A stretch of DNA of 64,000 nt from JAOZPE01 sp964601275. Lineage in GTDB: Bacteria; Krumholzibacteriota; Krumholzibacteriia; JAJRXK01. The position numbers and the translations under genes are program-made. Under the pieces are notes generated by a model. The model ran no database searches and was not told the DNA's origin. It was given only the letters and a program-made list of their open reading frames with translations. Positions within the stretch are counted from its first letter, which is position 1. The number at the start of each line of letters is the position of its first letter. The DNA is taken from positions 62,001 through 126,000 of the forward strand of contig CAZRMV010000006.1 in the NCBI GenBank assembly GCA_964601275.1. The letters are read 5' to 3'. This document shows, piece after piece, positions 43,076-52,446 of this stretch.

Positions 43076-44112
43076 TGACGCGGCAAGCGAGGATCATCCT
43101 TCCGTCGCTCCACCGACGCGACGTAGCGTCCTCCTTCGACCCGGCGCACCCGGCCCTCCAACTCGAGTTGCGCGAGTTCCGCAAGCACCCGGCCCAGCTC
43201 CAGGCCCTCAAGACGGGCAATCTCCGCCGGGCGCCGCGGTCGATCCAGGCCCAGGGGAATCTTCTCCTGGTCGAAGTCGGCGAATCGACCCATCTCCTCC
43301 AGGACATCCCCGGCGTCCCGCACCAACCGCGCCCCGTCCCGCAGGATCTCCAGGCATCCCGCGTAGGAGGAATCCTCCACCGGGCCGGGAAAGGCCGCCA
43401 CCTCGCGACCCAGTTCCGCGGCGAACCCGGCGGTGATCAAGGCGCCGCTCCGCCGTGCCGCCTCGACCACCACCACCAGCTTCGACAGCGCCGCGATCAG
43501 CCGGTTGCGGGCCACGAAACACCACGGTCGTCCCCCGCCACCCGGCGGGTACTCGGTGACCAGACACCCGCACCGCGCCACCTCCTCCTGCAGTCCGGCG
43601 TGGCCGGAGGGGTAGACCGCGTCGAGGCCGGTGCCGAGGACCCCCACCGGGGTTCCCCCTCCGTCCAGGCAGCCGTGGTGGGCCGCCGCGTCCACCCCGC
43701 GGGCCAGCCCCGACACCACCGGGATCTCCGCCCGGGCGAGCGCCAAGCCCAACCGCCGGGCCCGGTCCTGTCCGGCCAGGGACGCATTCCGGGATCCGAC
43801 CACGGCCACCGACTCGGCGTTCAGCCACCGGCAATCCCCGCGCACGAAGAGGACCGGGGGCGGTTGCTCCAGTTCCAGGAGAGCGCGCGGATACTCCCGG
43901 CGGCTCGGCGGCAGCAGCTCGCCGCCCAGATCCTCGGTCCGCGCCCGGACGCGATCGGCCCAGCGACGCCGCGTCCCCGGACCGCCCTTGCGCGCCCAGG
44001 CCTTGTGGATCGCGGGGCCCGGTGGCCGGCCGGCCAGCCGACATTCGATGAAGTCCTTCCAGAGACGGGGGGGCAAGAGGAGCCCCTCCAGCCACGCAGC
44101 AGGCGGCGCCAT
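43060..44112 (-). CDS. dprA: DNA processing protein DprA/Smf
   Basis: 350-aa RecA loader for incoming single-stranded DNA in natural transformation. The Rossmann core has VAVVGSRNAS, SGLARGVDAAAHHG, VGVLGTGLDAVYP, FVARNRLIAALS and a GREVAAFPG segment; a DprA winged-helix domain lies at about 285-345. The SD is AAGGAG. Together with the pilus locus it hints at competence. The region before residue 60 is a short, divergent SAM-like extension. Confidence 0.93.
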   Translation of the reverse strand: MAPPAAWLEGLLLPPRLWKDFIECRLAGRPPGPAIHKAWARKGGPGTRRRWADRVRARTEDLGGELLPPSRREYPRALLELEQPPPVLFVRGDCRWLNAESVAVVGSRNASLAGQDRARRLGLALARAEIPVVSGLARGVDAAAHHGCLDGGGTPVGVLGTGLDAVYPSGHAGLQEEVARCGCLVTEYPPGGGGRPWCFVARNRLIAALSKLVVVVEAARRSGALITAGFAAELGREVAAFPGPVEDSSYAGCLEILRDGARLVRDAGDVLEEMGRFADFDQEKIPLGLDRPRRPAEIARLEGLELGRVLAELAQLELEGRVRRVEGGRYVASVERRKDDPRLPRHRPCP

Positions 44113-44158
44113 GGCCGCTCCTTCCCGGGAGACGGATGATCGTCCAGGGCGCGGGAGG

Positions 44159-45241
44159 CTATCCGGTGGAGGAGGCGGGATCCTCCGGGGGAAGATCCAG
44201 CTCGGCGGACGGACCCGGGGCTGGGCTCGACTCCGGCTCTGCGGGCCCCGATTCGGGGGGGTGGGCCGTCCCCAGACCCTTCAGGATCGCCGCCCGCAAT
44301 GCGCCCAGTCCCCGACCGGTGACCGAGGACAGATGGATGACCGCTTCCTCCCCGACGCCGCGCAGCGCGGGTGGCTCGGCATCCTCGGGCAGCAGATCCA
44401 TCTTGCTCAGACACACGATGCGAGGGACGCGCAGCAGCTCCGGACGGTACCGGCCGATCTCGGCCAAGAGCGTTTCGAGACGGCGCTGCGGCTCGTCCTG
44501 GACGTCCAGGAGGACGACCAGGAGACGGGTGCGTTCGAGGTGACGGAGGAAGGCGTGTCCCAGGCCCTTTCCCTCACTGGCTCCCTCGATCAATCCCGGA
44601 ACGTCCGCCATGGTGCACGATCGGTAGTCCCCGAGGTCGACGATCCCCAGATTCGGCACCAGGGTGGTGAAGGGGTAGTCGGCGATCTTCGGGCGGGCGC
44701 TGGACATCACCGACAGCAAGGTGCTCTTGCCCGCGTTGGGCAGTCCCACCAGTCCCACGTCGGCCAGCAGTTTCAATTCGAGGCGCAGACGGCGCGCCTG
44801 GCCCGGACGGCCCCGATCGGCCTGGCGCGGCGCGCGATTCGTCGGACTGGCGAAGCGGGTATTGCCCCTCCCCCCCTGGCCACCCTTGGCCGCGATGAGG
44901 GTCTGGCCATCCTCGACGAGATCACCCAGCAGCTCGCCGGTCTCGTCGTCATACACCAGGGTTCCACGGGGAACCCGGATCACCAGGTCCTCTCCGGAAG
45001 CCCCGGTCCGCCGCTTGCCTTCGCCGGGCCGGCCCGACGGCGCCTGGTAGCGCCGGTGGTAGCGGAAATCCAGGAGGGTGGCCACGTTGGCGTCGGCCTG
45101 CAGGACAATCGATCCGCCCCGACCGCCATCGCCCCCATCGGGTCCCCCCTGGGGAACATAGGGTTCGCGCCGGAAGGACACGCATCCAGCCCCCCCGTGG
45201 CCCGCCGCCACCTCGATCCGGACCTGATCGACGAAATGCAT
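44159..45241 (-). CDS. obg: Obg-family GTPase
   Basis: 360-aa ribosome-associated GTPase. Glycine-rich Obg fold at 1-158 (GGDGGRGGS and related repeats), G domain with G1 GLPNAGKS at 166-173 and G3 DVPGLIEGAS. The G4 motif is SKMD rather than the usual NKxD, an oddity in base-recognition residues. There is no C-terminal Obg domain; instead an acidic Pro/Ser/Glu-rich tail of about 35 residues. Role in 50S assembly and stress control is inferred from the family. Confidence 0.92.
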   Translation of the reverse strand: MHFVDQVRIEVAAGHGGAGCVSFRREPYVPQGGPDGGDGGRGGSIVLQADANVATLLDFRYHRRYQAPSGRPGEGKRRTGASGEDLVIRVPRGTLVYDDETGELLGDLVEDGQTLIAAKGGQGGRGNTRFASPTNRAPRQADRGRPGQARRLRLELKLLADVGLVGLPNAGKSTLLSVMSSARPKIADYPFTTLVPNLGIVDLGDYRSCTMADVPGLIEGASEGKGLGHAFLRHLERTRLLVVLLDVQDEPQRRLETLLAEIGRYRPELLRVPRIVCLSKMDLLPEDAEPPALRGVGEEAVIHLSSVTGRGLGALRAAILKGLGTAHPPESGPAEPESSPAPGPSAELDLPPEDPASSTG

Positions 45242-45259
45242 GGTTTCCCGGGAGACGGG

Positions 45260-46444
45260 CTAGAGGCTGCCCAGCGCCGAATCGAGGCGCTGGAAGGCCT
45301 CGTCCAGGACCGCGTCGGAGGCGGCGAAGCTGAGCCGAAGGTGTCCGGGAGCGCCGAATGCCTCCCCCGGTACCGTGGCAAGAAAATGCTCCTGAAGCAG
45401 CCATTCCGCCAGTTCCCCAGAGGTGGAGACCCGCGAAGATGCTCCCAGGAGCGCCCCGACCTCCAGGAAGAGGTAGAAGGCCCCTTCGGGTTCGAGCAGC
45501 GAGACCCCCGGCAGGGCCCGGGCTCGGTGCAGCACGCGGCGACGGCGGGCCCTGAAGACCTCCACCAGATCTACGATCAGGTCGCGCCGGGCCAGCGCGG
45601 TGATGGCCGCCTGTTGGCAGATCGCGGCGATGTGGCTGGTGGAATGCCCCTGCAGCCGGGTCATCGCCTCGGTCCATTCCGGGGGCGCGATGGAAAAACC
45701 GACCCGCCAGCCGGTCATCGCGAAGCCCTTGGACAGACCGGTGACCACGCAACTGCGGTCCATCAGTTCCGGCCTCACGTGCAGGGGGCTCACGTGTCCT
45801 TCGTCGCGGTAGACGATGTCCTCGTAGATCTCGTCGCTGATCAGCCGCGCTCCGCTTTCCATCACCAGATCGGCGATCACGCCCATTTCCCGTCGATCGT
45901 AGGCCGCACCGCTGGGATTGCAGGGCGAATTGAGGATCACCGCCTTGACGCCCCGTTCCAGGGCCTCCCGCAAAGCGTCGAGATCGGGCCGATAGCGGTT
46001 TTCGGCCGGACAGGGAACCACCACCGGCTGGAGATCGAGGGCATGGGCCTGCTCCAGATAGGAGACCCAGTAGGGCTCCAGGATCGCCACCTCGTCCCCG
46101 GGATCGGTGATGGTCGCCAGCGCCTGGTAGAGGGCTTGTTTTCCCCCCTGGGTGGCCATGGTCATACCTGCCGCGACGGGGACGCCCAGTCTCGCGGTGT
46201 AGACCTCGGCGATCGCCTCCCGCAGCCGCGGCACCCCGGCAGTGGGCGTGTAGCCGAAATGGCCTTCCCGCAACGCCCGGTGCGCCGCGGCGACCACCGG
46301 TTCGGGAGTCGGCAGATCCGGTTCCCCCAGCGTCAGGTCGAGAATGGGTTTTCCCTGCGCTTTCAGCTCCTTGGCCTGGGTGCTCAACGCGAAGGTCGCG
46401 CTGGGCTGGATGGCCTGGGCCCGCCGGCTGGAGAACTCGGTCAT
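45260..46444 (-). CDS. Class I/II pyridoxal-phosphate aminotransferase (AspC-like)
   Basis: 394-aa fold-type I aminotransferase. LTLGEPDLPTPEPV near the N-terminus, NSPCNPSGAAY, ISDEIYEDI and the PLP-binding lysine at 239 in GLSKGFAMTGWRVGF. The sequence fits the prokaryotic aspartate/prephenate aminotransferase subgroup. Start ATG 46444 with AAGGAG upstream. It may transaminate aspartate, tyrosine or phenylalanine precursors, which would fit with nearby aroK and aroC; substrate not certain. Confidence 0.88.
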   Translation of the reverse strand: MTEFSSRRAQAIQPSATFALSTQAKELKAQGKPILDLTLGEPDLPTPEPVVAAAHRALREGHFGYTPTAGVPRLREAIAEVYTARLGVPVAAGMTMATQGGKQALYQALATITDPGDEVAILEPYWVSYLEQAHALDLQPVVVPCPAENRYRPDLDALREALERGVKAVILNSPCNPSGAAYDRREMGVIADLVMESGARLISDEIYEDIVYRDEGHVSPLHVRPELMDRSCVVTGLSKGFAMTGWRVGFSIAPPEWTEAMTRLQGHSTSHIAAICQQAAITALARRDLIVDLVEVFRARRRRVLHRARALPGVSLLEPEGAFYLFLEVGALLGASSRVSTSGELAEWLLQEHFLATVPGEAFGAPGHLRLSFAASDAVLDEAFQRLDSALGSL

Positions 46445-46481
46445 CTTCGGCGCGACTCCTTGCACGAGGTCCGCTGCGGGC

Positions 46482-46970
46482 TCAACCGTCCCCACTGCGT
46501 CGCTTGGCATCCATCCGCTTGCGGACCGCGGGAGGGACCAACCGGGATACATCTCCCCCATGGGCATGGATTTCCCGCACCAGGGTTGCGCTGACGCTCA
46601 GGTACTCGGCGCTGGGCATCAGGAACAACACTTCGAAACTGGGACACAGCCGGCGGTTCATCAAGGCCATCATGTATTCGTATTCGAAGTCCTGGAAGAG
46701 CCGGACTCCCCGCACCACGACATCCACCTTCTGCCGCTCAAATTCATGGGCCAAAAGACCGTGGAAGGAGATCACCTCGACACCGTCCCGTCCACCGGCC
46801 ACCTCCTCGAACATCTCCACCCGCTCTTCCAGGTTGAACATCGTTCCCTTCTCGGTGGAAGGAGCGATGGCAACGATGACGCGATCGAAGAGATGCCGGG
46901 CCCGGTCCAGCAGATCGAGGTGACCCAGGGTGAGAGGATCGAAGGTCCCCGGATAGAGTGCGGTCTTCAT
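46482..46970 (-). CDS. coaD: Phosphopantetheine adenylyltransferase
   Basis: 162-aa CoA-pathway enzyme. Active-site TFDPLTLGHLD with the T/HxGH motif, the RGVR phosphate site, and the C-terminal YLSVSATLVREI, a variant of the usual ISSSLVREI. ATGA overlap with rsmD; the rsmD-coaD pair is common in bacteria. It is followed by coaE only far away (7327-8004). Confidence 0.95.
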   Translation of the reverse strand: MKTALYPGTFDPLTLGHLDLLDRARHLFDRVIVAIAPSTEKGTMFNLEERVEMFEEVAGGRDGVEVISFHGLLAHEFERQKVDVVVRGVRLFQDFEYEYMMALMNRRLCPSFEVLFLMPSAEYLSVSATLVREIHAHGGDVSRLVPPAVRKRMDAKRRSGDG

Positions 46971-47536
46971 GTCCTTGCCCCCTCCAGAATGCTGTAGGCG
47001 CTGCGGCCATGCCGGCGTGTCGTCATCTCGACCCCTGGAGGAGGGGATCCCTCCGCCCGAGCGGGATGTTCGAGAGCCAGGAATCGGACGCGGCTGGATT
47101 CTAACAGCCTGGGCGCCAATGACAACACGCGCTCCAGGCTTTCCTCGGCATACGGAGGGTCCAACAGGAGTCCCTCGATGTCCTCGGGAAATACGGGCTC
47201 GCCCCGGGCGAGACGCTCCAACCATCTCCAGGCGTCGGCCCGCCGCACCACCGCTTCTGTCGGCCCGATCCCGAGGATCTCCAGGTTGGCCCGGATGGCG
47301 TTCAACGCCCGGCGGTCGATCTCGACGAAGACCACCTTCTTCGCGCCCCGGGACAGGGCCTCGATCCCCAGGGCACCGGACCCGGCGAAGAGATCGGCGA
47401 TCACCCGGCCCTCGACCCGCTTGCCGAGGGACGAGAAGATCGCCTCCTTGATCCGTCCGCTGCTGGGCCGCGTCCCCACCCCGGGCGCCAGGCGGATCCG
47501 TCGGCCCTTGAACCGGCCCGCGGCCACCTTCATCAT
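46967..47536 (-). CDS. rsmD: 16S rRNA (guanine-966 N2)-methyltransferase RsmD
   Basis: 189-aa SAM-dependent methyltransferase modifying helix 31 of 16S rRNA. AGRFKGRRI at the start, the SAM-binding DLFAGSGALGIEALSRGA, and the catalytic DPPY at 126-129. The first of two adjacent ATG codons is used, overlapping the aroK stop as ATGA. Confidence 0.94.
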   Translation of the reverse strand: MMKVAAGRFKGRRIRLAPGVGTRPSSGRIKEAIFSSLGKRVEGRVIADLFAGSGALGIEALSRGAKKVVFVEIDRRALNAIRANLEILGIGPTEAVVRRADAWRWLERLARGEPVFPEDIEGLLLDPPYAEESLERVLSLAPRLLESSRVRFLALEHPARAEGSPPPGVEMTTRRHGRSAYSILEGART

Positions 47537-48075
47537 CCGGCGGTCTCCCCTTCCAGGACCCCCATGCGCCCAAGGGCGATCACCAGGCTGCGGGCGAGGC
47601 GCCGGGGAGTCCGCCCGCTGGTCACAACCCGCAGGTGGGCGCAGGCGGCGTAGACCGGCCGACGCCGGTCGAAGAGCTCGAGCAGCGATTCCTCGTCCGC
47701 CCCATCCAGCAGCGGCCTTTGGACCCGCCCGGACGGGGTCAGCCTCGACCGGACATCCTCGATCCGCAGGTCGAGCCACACCACCGTTGCGAGTTCGCGG
47801 AGCCGGCGCCGGTTGTCCCCATCGAGCGGGGTTCCGCCCCCCACCGCCACCACACTGCGGGGCGAGGTCAGCACCTCCTCCAGGGCCCGTCGCTCGAGTC
47901 GGCGGAAGACCTCTTCCCCGTCCGCGCGCAGGATCTCGGCCACCGAACGCTGCTCCTTCCTGGCGATCCACAGATCCAGGTCGATGAAGGGGCGATCGCA
48001 CTGGGCGGCCAGGATCTGCCCCACCGCTGTCTTCCCCGCGGTCATGAATCCGATCAGGACCACGGGGCGGCTCAT
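47533..48075 (-). CDS. aroK: Shikimate kinase
   Basis: 180-aa P-loop kinase phosphorylating shikimate. P-loop GFMTAGKT at 9-16, FIDLD shikimate-binding motif, and VGGGTPL at 78-84. ATGA overlap with aroC. Slightly shortened lid region but otherwise complete. Confidence 0.95.
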   Translation of the reverse strand: MSRPVVLIGFMTAGKTAVGQILAAQCDRPFIDLDLWIARKEQRSVAEILRADGEEVFRRLERRALEEVLTSPRSVVAVGGGTPLDGDNRRRLRELATVVWLDLRIEDVRSRLTPSGRVQRPLLDGADEESLLELFDRRRPVYAACAHLRVVTSGRTPRRLARSLVIALGRMGVLEGETAG

Positions 48076-49262
48076 GATGGCCCCCGCTCCGCTTCGGCGC
48101 GGCGCATCCTCTCGTCCAGTTCCCTCTGGTAGTTTCGCACCGAGTCGACCAGACGCTCCACGGTGTCCGCGCAGAAGCTTTCCAGGTAGGCGTCGGCCAG
48201 GACCATGGCCACGACCGATTCGGCGATGACCCCGGCGGCAGGCACCGCACACACGTCGCTGCGTTCAAAGGCCGCGGACTGGGGCGCGTTGGTGTCCATG
48301 TCCACCGAGCGCAGGGAGCGACGGAGAGTGGAGATCGGCTTCATGGCGCCCCGCAACACCAGCGGCTCACCGGTCGTCATCCCCCCCTCGAGGCCGCCGG
48401 CACGGTTCGCAGCTCGGCGCGGGGGCTTCCCGGAAACCGGCAGGATCTCGTCGTGGACCCGCGAGCCCCAGCGGATGGCGTTGTCGAAGGCGGGTCCGAT
48501 CTCCATGCCTTTCACCGCGGGGATGGACAGCAGGGCGAAGGCGAGACGCGCATCGAGCTTGCGATCGGGGGCCATCGACGAGCCCAATCCCGGGACGAGG
48601 CCGTCGACCACCACTTCGAAGACGCCGCCCACGGTGTCGCCTTCCTTCCCCGCCTCCTCGATGACCCGGCGCATGTCCGGGTAGCCGGTGACGCAGCGGA
48701 GATCGTTGACCTCCGCTTTCGACCGGATCTCCTCGACCCCCATCGGCCCGGGCTCGACCCGGACCTCTCCGATGCCCACGACGTGAGAGGTGATCTCCAC
48801 CGAGAGCTCCGCCAACAAGGCCCGCAGGATCTCGCCGGCGGCCACCCGGGCCACCGTCTCGCGGGCGCTGGCCCGTTCGAGCACATCGCGGGCATCCGCG
48901 TGCCCGTACTTGAGCATTCCCACCAGATCGGCGTGGCCCGGCCGGGGTCGACAGACCCGCCTGGACCGACCACCCTCTTCGCCGCCGAAGACGGAGAGCG
49001 CCTCGCTCCAGTGCACCGCATCGCGGTTTTCCACCACCAGGGTCAGCGGAGCCCCGGTCGTGCGCCCGAAGCGCACCCCCGACCGGATCTGCAATTCGTC
49101 CGACTCGATCTTCTGGCGAGAACCCCGTCCGAAACCGACCTGCCGGCGGGCCATCCCGCGGGCGAGAGCCTCCGGGTCGATCCGCAGGCCGCTGGGGATC
49201 CCGTCCAGGATGGCGGTGATCTGCGAGCCATGGCTCTCTCCCGCAGTGAGAAGTCGCAGCAC
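48072..49262 (-). CDS. aroC: Chorismate synthase
   Basis: 396-aa FMN-dependent last enzyme of the shikimate pathway. RLLTAGESHGSQITAILDGIPSG, RSRRVCRPRPGHADLVG, RASARETVARVAAG and GGMTTGEPLVLRGAMKPI are the standard motifs. Start GTG at 49262 with GGGAGG upstream. It is the first gene of the aroC-aroK-rsmD-coaD unit. Confidence 0.96.
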   Translation of the reverse strand: MLRLLTAGESHGSQITAILDGIPSGLRIDPEALARGMARRQVGFGRGSRQKIESDELQIRSGVRFGRTTGAPLTLVVENRDAVHWSEALSVFGGEEGGRSRRVCRPRPGHADLVGMLKYGHADARDVLERASARETVARVAAGEILRALLAELSVEITSHVVGIGEVRVEPGPMGVEEIRSKAEVNDLRCVTGYPDMRRVIEEAGKEGDTVGGVFEVVVDGLVPGLGSSMAPDRKLDARLAFALLSIPAVKGMEIGPAFDNAIRWGSRVHDEILPVSGKPPRRAANRAGGLEGGMTTGEPLVLRGAMKPISTLRRSLRSVDMDTNAPQSAAFERSDVCAVPAAGVIAESVVAMVLADAYLESFCADTVERLVDSVRNYQRELDERMRRAEAERGPS

Positions 49263-49387
49263 GGCGCCTCCCGGGGCTTGGAGGAAAGGGGAACGCGGCC
49301 AGGGTACGGCAGGGCGGCCCTGTGGGCAAATGTTGGATGCGCCGGCGCCGCCGCTTGCCCTTCTTCCTTCTGCCGTCAACGCAAAGA

Positions 49388-49411
49388 GGCGCCGGACCGA
49401 AGTCCGGCGCC
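49388..49411 (-). terminator. Terminator downstream of pilQ
   Basis: Perfect 10-bp stem (49388-49397 with 49402-49411) around a CGAA loop in the 179-bp gap between pilQ and aroC. On the minus strand it is followed by CTCTTTGCGTT. It fits an intrinsic terminator closing the pilM-N-O-P-Q operon. Confidence 0.65.
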
Positions 49412-49441
49412 CCTCTTCTCCGGCTCGACCTTGACGAGCTC

Positions 49442-51271
49442 TCAGAGTCCCAATCCGTGGATTTCCTGGTCGGTCTTGCGGTCCTGGAGTTCCTTGAAGA
49501 GATCCTCCTGCCGCTGGTCCATCATCTGGTTGAGGTCGCCAAGAATCGTCGGAGTGATGAAGACGATGAGCTCACGCTTGGCCTTGGACTGCGAGGTGCT
49601 CTTGAAGAGATTCCCCAGCAGCGGGATGTCCTTGAGGATCGGCACCCCGGAGTGCAAGGTGCTCTCGACATCACGGATCAGCCCAGCGATCACCGCGGTA
49701 TCTCCGTTGTTCACCAGCACGCGGGTATCCGCTTCGCTGGTGTTGATGATCACGCCGCCCTGGACCGTCGCCTCGCTGGAGAGGTCGGAGACTTCGGGGT
49801 GGATATCCAGGGTGATCTGACGGTCGCTGTTGATATGCGGCGTCACGATCAGGCGGATTCCGATGGTGGTCAGCTGGGTCACCGAGTTTCCGGCCTCGTC
49901 GGCAACGATCAAGGGGATCTTCTGTCCCACGAGGATCTCGGCTTCCCGGTTGTCGGTCGTGGTGATCGACGGATTGGAGATGATCTGAGCCTTGTTCTCC
50001 TTCTCCAGTGCCTGCAGGGTCAGCTGGAGGGTTCCCCAGTCCTGGACTCCACCAATCCGGAATTGTCCGATCGGGTTCTCGACCCCGGCGTCCACCGAGA
50101 GATCGCCGCTGATGTTGCTTCCCGATCCCTTGAAATCGTTGACTCCCCACTGGATCCCCAGTTCACGGCCGATGCGGGTGTCGATATCGAGCAGGAGGGC
50201 GTCGATGTGCACCTGCGGAGTACGGCTGTCCAGCTTGCGAGCCATCTCGGTCACCATGTCCAGCACCGAGGGAATGTCGGTCACGACCAGGCTGTTGGTC
50301 CTCGGTTCCACTTCCACCGACCCGCGCGGGCTCATCATGTTCTTCATCGCCGAGCGAACCTCTTCCGCGTTCGCGAAGTCGATACGAACCACCCGGGTGG
50401 ACAGCTTCTCGATCTGCTCGACACGTTGGCGCGCGGTCTTCTGGGCGATCTCCTCGTCCCGAAGCTTCTTCAAGGTGTCGACGCGGATCACTCCGTGCTC
50501 TTCCACGTAGCCGAAGCCATGGGCCCGGAGAATGACGTCGAGAGCCTCTCTCCACGGCACGTTGGTCAAGCTCGCAGTGACATTGCCCACCACCTCTGGA
50601 GAAGCGATGATGTTCTTTCCGCTGAACTCGGCGATGCTGCGGAGAATGGTCTGGATGTCCGCGTTCTGGACGTTCACGCTGAACATCCGGGCATAGCTCG
50701 CGTCGGTCTCCCGCCGGACCGGTTGGGCGACCCGCGGTTCGTCCGTCTGGGCCTGCCACTGGTCCAGCGGCAGGGCGTCCTCGAGTCCATTCGAGAACCT
50801 TTCGGACGGAGGATCGACTCTTGAGCCGGCGGCCAGGGCTTTCATGACCACCCTGAGTCCGTTCCCGCTCTCCTCCACCCGGCAGATCGCCGGCTTCACC
50901 AGGTCGATGACCACGCGGGTGACGGGCACGGGATCGAGGCTGAACTGCGCCACCCTCACCTGACCGACAAGCACCCCATCGCCCTCGATGGGCGTGGTGT
51001 CGCCGCGCAGGATCGTGCCCGGCAGATCGACCACGAAACGGTCGGGGGCGGTGAGCTGGGTCTCCCGGTGGGACACAGCGCCCCGGGCATGGATCAGAAC
51101 CGTCGTCGAGGCGTCGGGCCCGTTCCCCAGATCAACGCCCAGGATATCGGCCGTCTTCGAGGGACTGGGACCGTCTTCCGCCGCGGGAGCGCTTCCCGCG
51201 AACAAGGCCAGACACAGGACCAGGGCGAGAGTGCCGATGAACCCTGCTTTGCCGTTGAGGATCGTGATCAT
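49442..51271 (-). CDS. pilQ: PilQ secretin, outer membrane type IV pilus channel
   Basis: 609 aa. Signal peptide to about residue 30 (AGSAPAAEDG), one AMIN domain at about 42-145, STN/secretin N-terminal domain (VNVQNADIQTILRSIAEFSG, about 195-250), NolW-like region and a C-terminal secretin barrel (PQVHIDALLLDIDTRIGRE through VPILKDIPLLGNLF). Last gene of pilM-Q; its ATG overlaps the pilP stop as ATGA. Forms the multimeric pore for the pilus. One AMIN domain only, fewer than in some deltaproteobacterial PilQ. Confidence 0.96.
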   Translation of the reverse strand: MITILNGKAGFIGTLALVLCLALFAGSAPAAEDGPSPSKTADILGVDLGNGPDASTTVLIHARGAVSHRETQLTAPDRFVVDLPGTILRGDTTPIEGDGVLVGQVRVAQFSLDPVPVTRVVIDLVKPAICRVEESGNGLRVVMKALAAGSRVDPPSERFSNGLEDALPLDQWQAQTDEPRVAQPVRRETDASYARMFSVNVQNADIQTILRSIAEFSGKNIIASPEVVGNVTASLTNVPWREALDVILRAHGFGYVEEHGVIRVDTLKKLRDEEIAQKTARQRVEQIEKLSTRVVRIDFANAEEVRSAMKNMMSPRGSVEVEPRTNSLVVTDIPSVLDMVTEMARKLDSRTPQVHIDALLLDIDTRIGRELGIQWGVNDFKGSGSNISGDLSVDAGVENPIGQFRIGGVQDWGTLQLTLQALEKENKAQIISNPSITTTDNREAEILVGQKIPLIVADEAGNSVTQLTTIGIRLIVTPHINSDRQITLDIHPEVSDLSSEATVQGGVIINTSEADTRVLVNNGDTAVIAGLIRDVESTLHSGVPILKDIPLLGNLFKSTSQSKAKRELIVFITPTILGDLNQMMDQRQEDLFKELQDRKTDQEIHGLGL

Positions 51272-51726
51272 CGCTTGTCCTTCTTCTGCTCGAGTCGGAG
51301 AACGACCCGCGAGGTGATACCGTAGAGCGAGATGGAAGCCACCACGCTGTCGTCATTGATCGCGACGATTCGGCCGTTGCGGACCTTATCGCCGACCCTG
51401 AGGATGTATCCGTTACCGTGTCCATCCTCCAGAAGTGCGAACTTCTCGTTCGCTCCCCACATCACCCCGACCAGTGTCGCGGCGTTGACATCCGCAAGAT
51501 CGGCCTTCGGAGTGATTTCGAACTCTCCCGTCACGAGAGCGCGGAAGGGATCGACCCGTCCGTAGGATTGGTAGAAATACTCATTCCGCCGAATCGAACG
51601 GATGCGCGTTTGCGCGGCGTCCGAGGGCGTGGCCGCCATCGCTTCCGCCTGGGCCGCCGCCTCCACGGCGAACCCCATGAGAAGGATGCCGATGCCGAGA
51701 GTCGCGATGAGAATTCGCCGGTTCAT
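51268..51726 (-). CDS. pilP: PilP pilus assembly protein
   Basis: 152 aa. Signal peptide to about residue 25, then a compact beta domain with GRVDPFRAL (the PilP DPFR motif) and LRVGDKVRNGRIVAINDDSV. It is expected to link the inner-membrane PilMNO complex to PilQ. Start ATG at 51726 with AAGGAG upstream. It lacks the typical lipobox, so it may be a soluble or anchored periplasmic form. Confidence 0.88.
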   Translation of the reverse strand: MNRRILIATLGIGILLMGFAVEAAAQAEAMAATPSDAAQTRIRSIRRNEYFYQSYGRVDPFRALVTGEFEITPKADLADVNAATLVGVMWGANEKFALLEDGHGNGYILRVGDKVRNGRIVAINDDSVVASISLYGITSRVVLRLEQKKDKR

Positions 51727-51747
51727 GCTGTGCAACTCCTTTACGGA

Positions 51748-52428
51748 CTAATGGGCCGCGGACTTCGCCGCCGCTCTCGGAGTGGAGGATCGCCCGAGAC
51801 GTTGCTGGGCGGTGTCGAGGTTCTGCTTGGCGTTATCCGTCGAACGAGGAGTGTTCGGAACCGTATACGCGACGATCTGCATCTTGCCGGTCAGCGAATG
51901 CGTATTGTCTTCCTTCCCTTGATCTTCCGGCCGCACTCCCTCCAGCTTGACATTTCGCACATTCACGATCCGGTTCAGATTCGCGACCTGACCCAGGAAG
52001 GTGCCCACCTGGTGGAAATTGCCTTCCACTTCGACATCGATGGCGTTCTCGGTGTAGTACTCGCGTTGCACCGGAGGCTGGGGACGGTACTCGACCCACA
52101 CCAGGCCGGCCTGTTGGGCCGCCGCGGAGATCTTCCGGAGCAGCGGCTCCATGTCGTTTTCCTCGGGAAGAAGATTGCGCGCGATGAGCCACTGCTGATG
52201 CAGGTACTCGTACTCCTGCTCCAGCTTGGGAAGATTCCGGGCGGTGATGCGGGCGCGCTCCAGGTCGCGATTCAGTTCGTCGCTCTGGGCCTGAAGTTGG
52301 GCAATCTCCGCCTTCTTGGCCCGGTAGGAGAAGCTGAGCATCGCCGTGCCGAAAAACAGGTACAGAATCAACACACTCACGAGAGTGGAGATCAGGATTC
52401 TCTGCACCTTGGGACTCTGAAGATCCAT
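51748..52428 (-). CDS. pilO: PilO inner-membrane alignment protein
   Basis: 226 aa. One N-terminal membrane helix (about 10-33), a coiled coil (about 38-80), then the ferredoxin-like periplasmic domain with NLLPEENDMEPLLRKISAAA and VEGNFHQVGTFLGQVANL, the PilO pattern. The C-terminus is a disordered Ser/Thr/Ala-rich tail. Partner of PilN. Confidence 0.9.
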   Translation of the reverse strand: MDLQSPKVQRILISTLVSVLILYLFFGTAMLSFSYRAKKAEIAQLQAQSDELNRDLERARITARNLPKLEQEYEYLHQQWLIARNLLPEENDMEPLLRKISAAAQQAGLVWVEYRPQPPVQREYYTENAIDVEVEGNFHQVGTFLGQVANLNRIVNVRNVKLEGVRPEDQGKEDNTHSLTGKMQIVAYTVPNTPRSTDNAKQNLDTAQQRLGRSSTPRAAAKSAAH

Positions 52429-52446
52429 TCTGAGCTCCTCCCGTGG

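Noticed and set aside
43631..46594. A 987-codon open frame on the plus strand
   Set aside because: It runs opposite to dprA, obg and the aminotransferase, whose motifs are certain. High third-position GC gives long antisense open frames throughout the window; the translation shows no domain.
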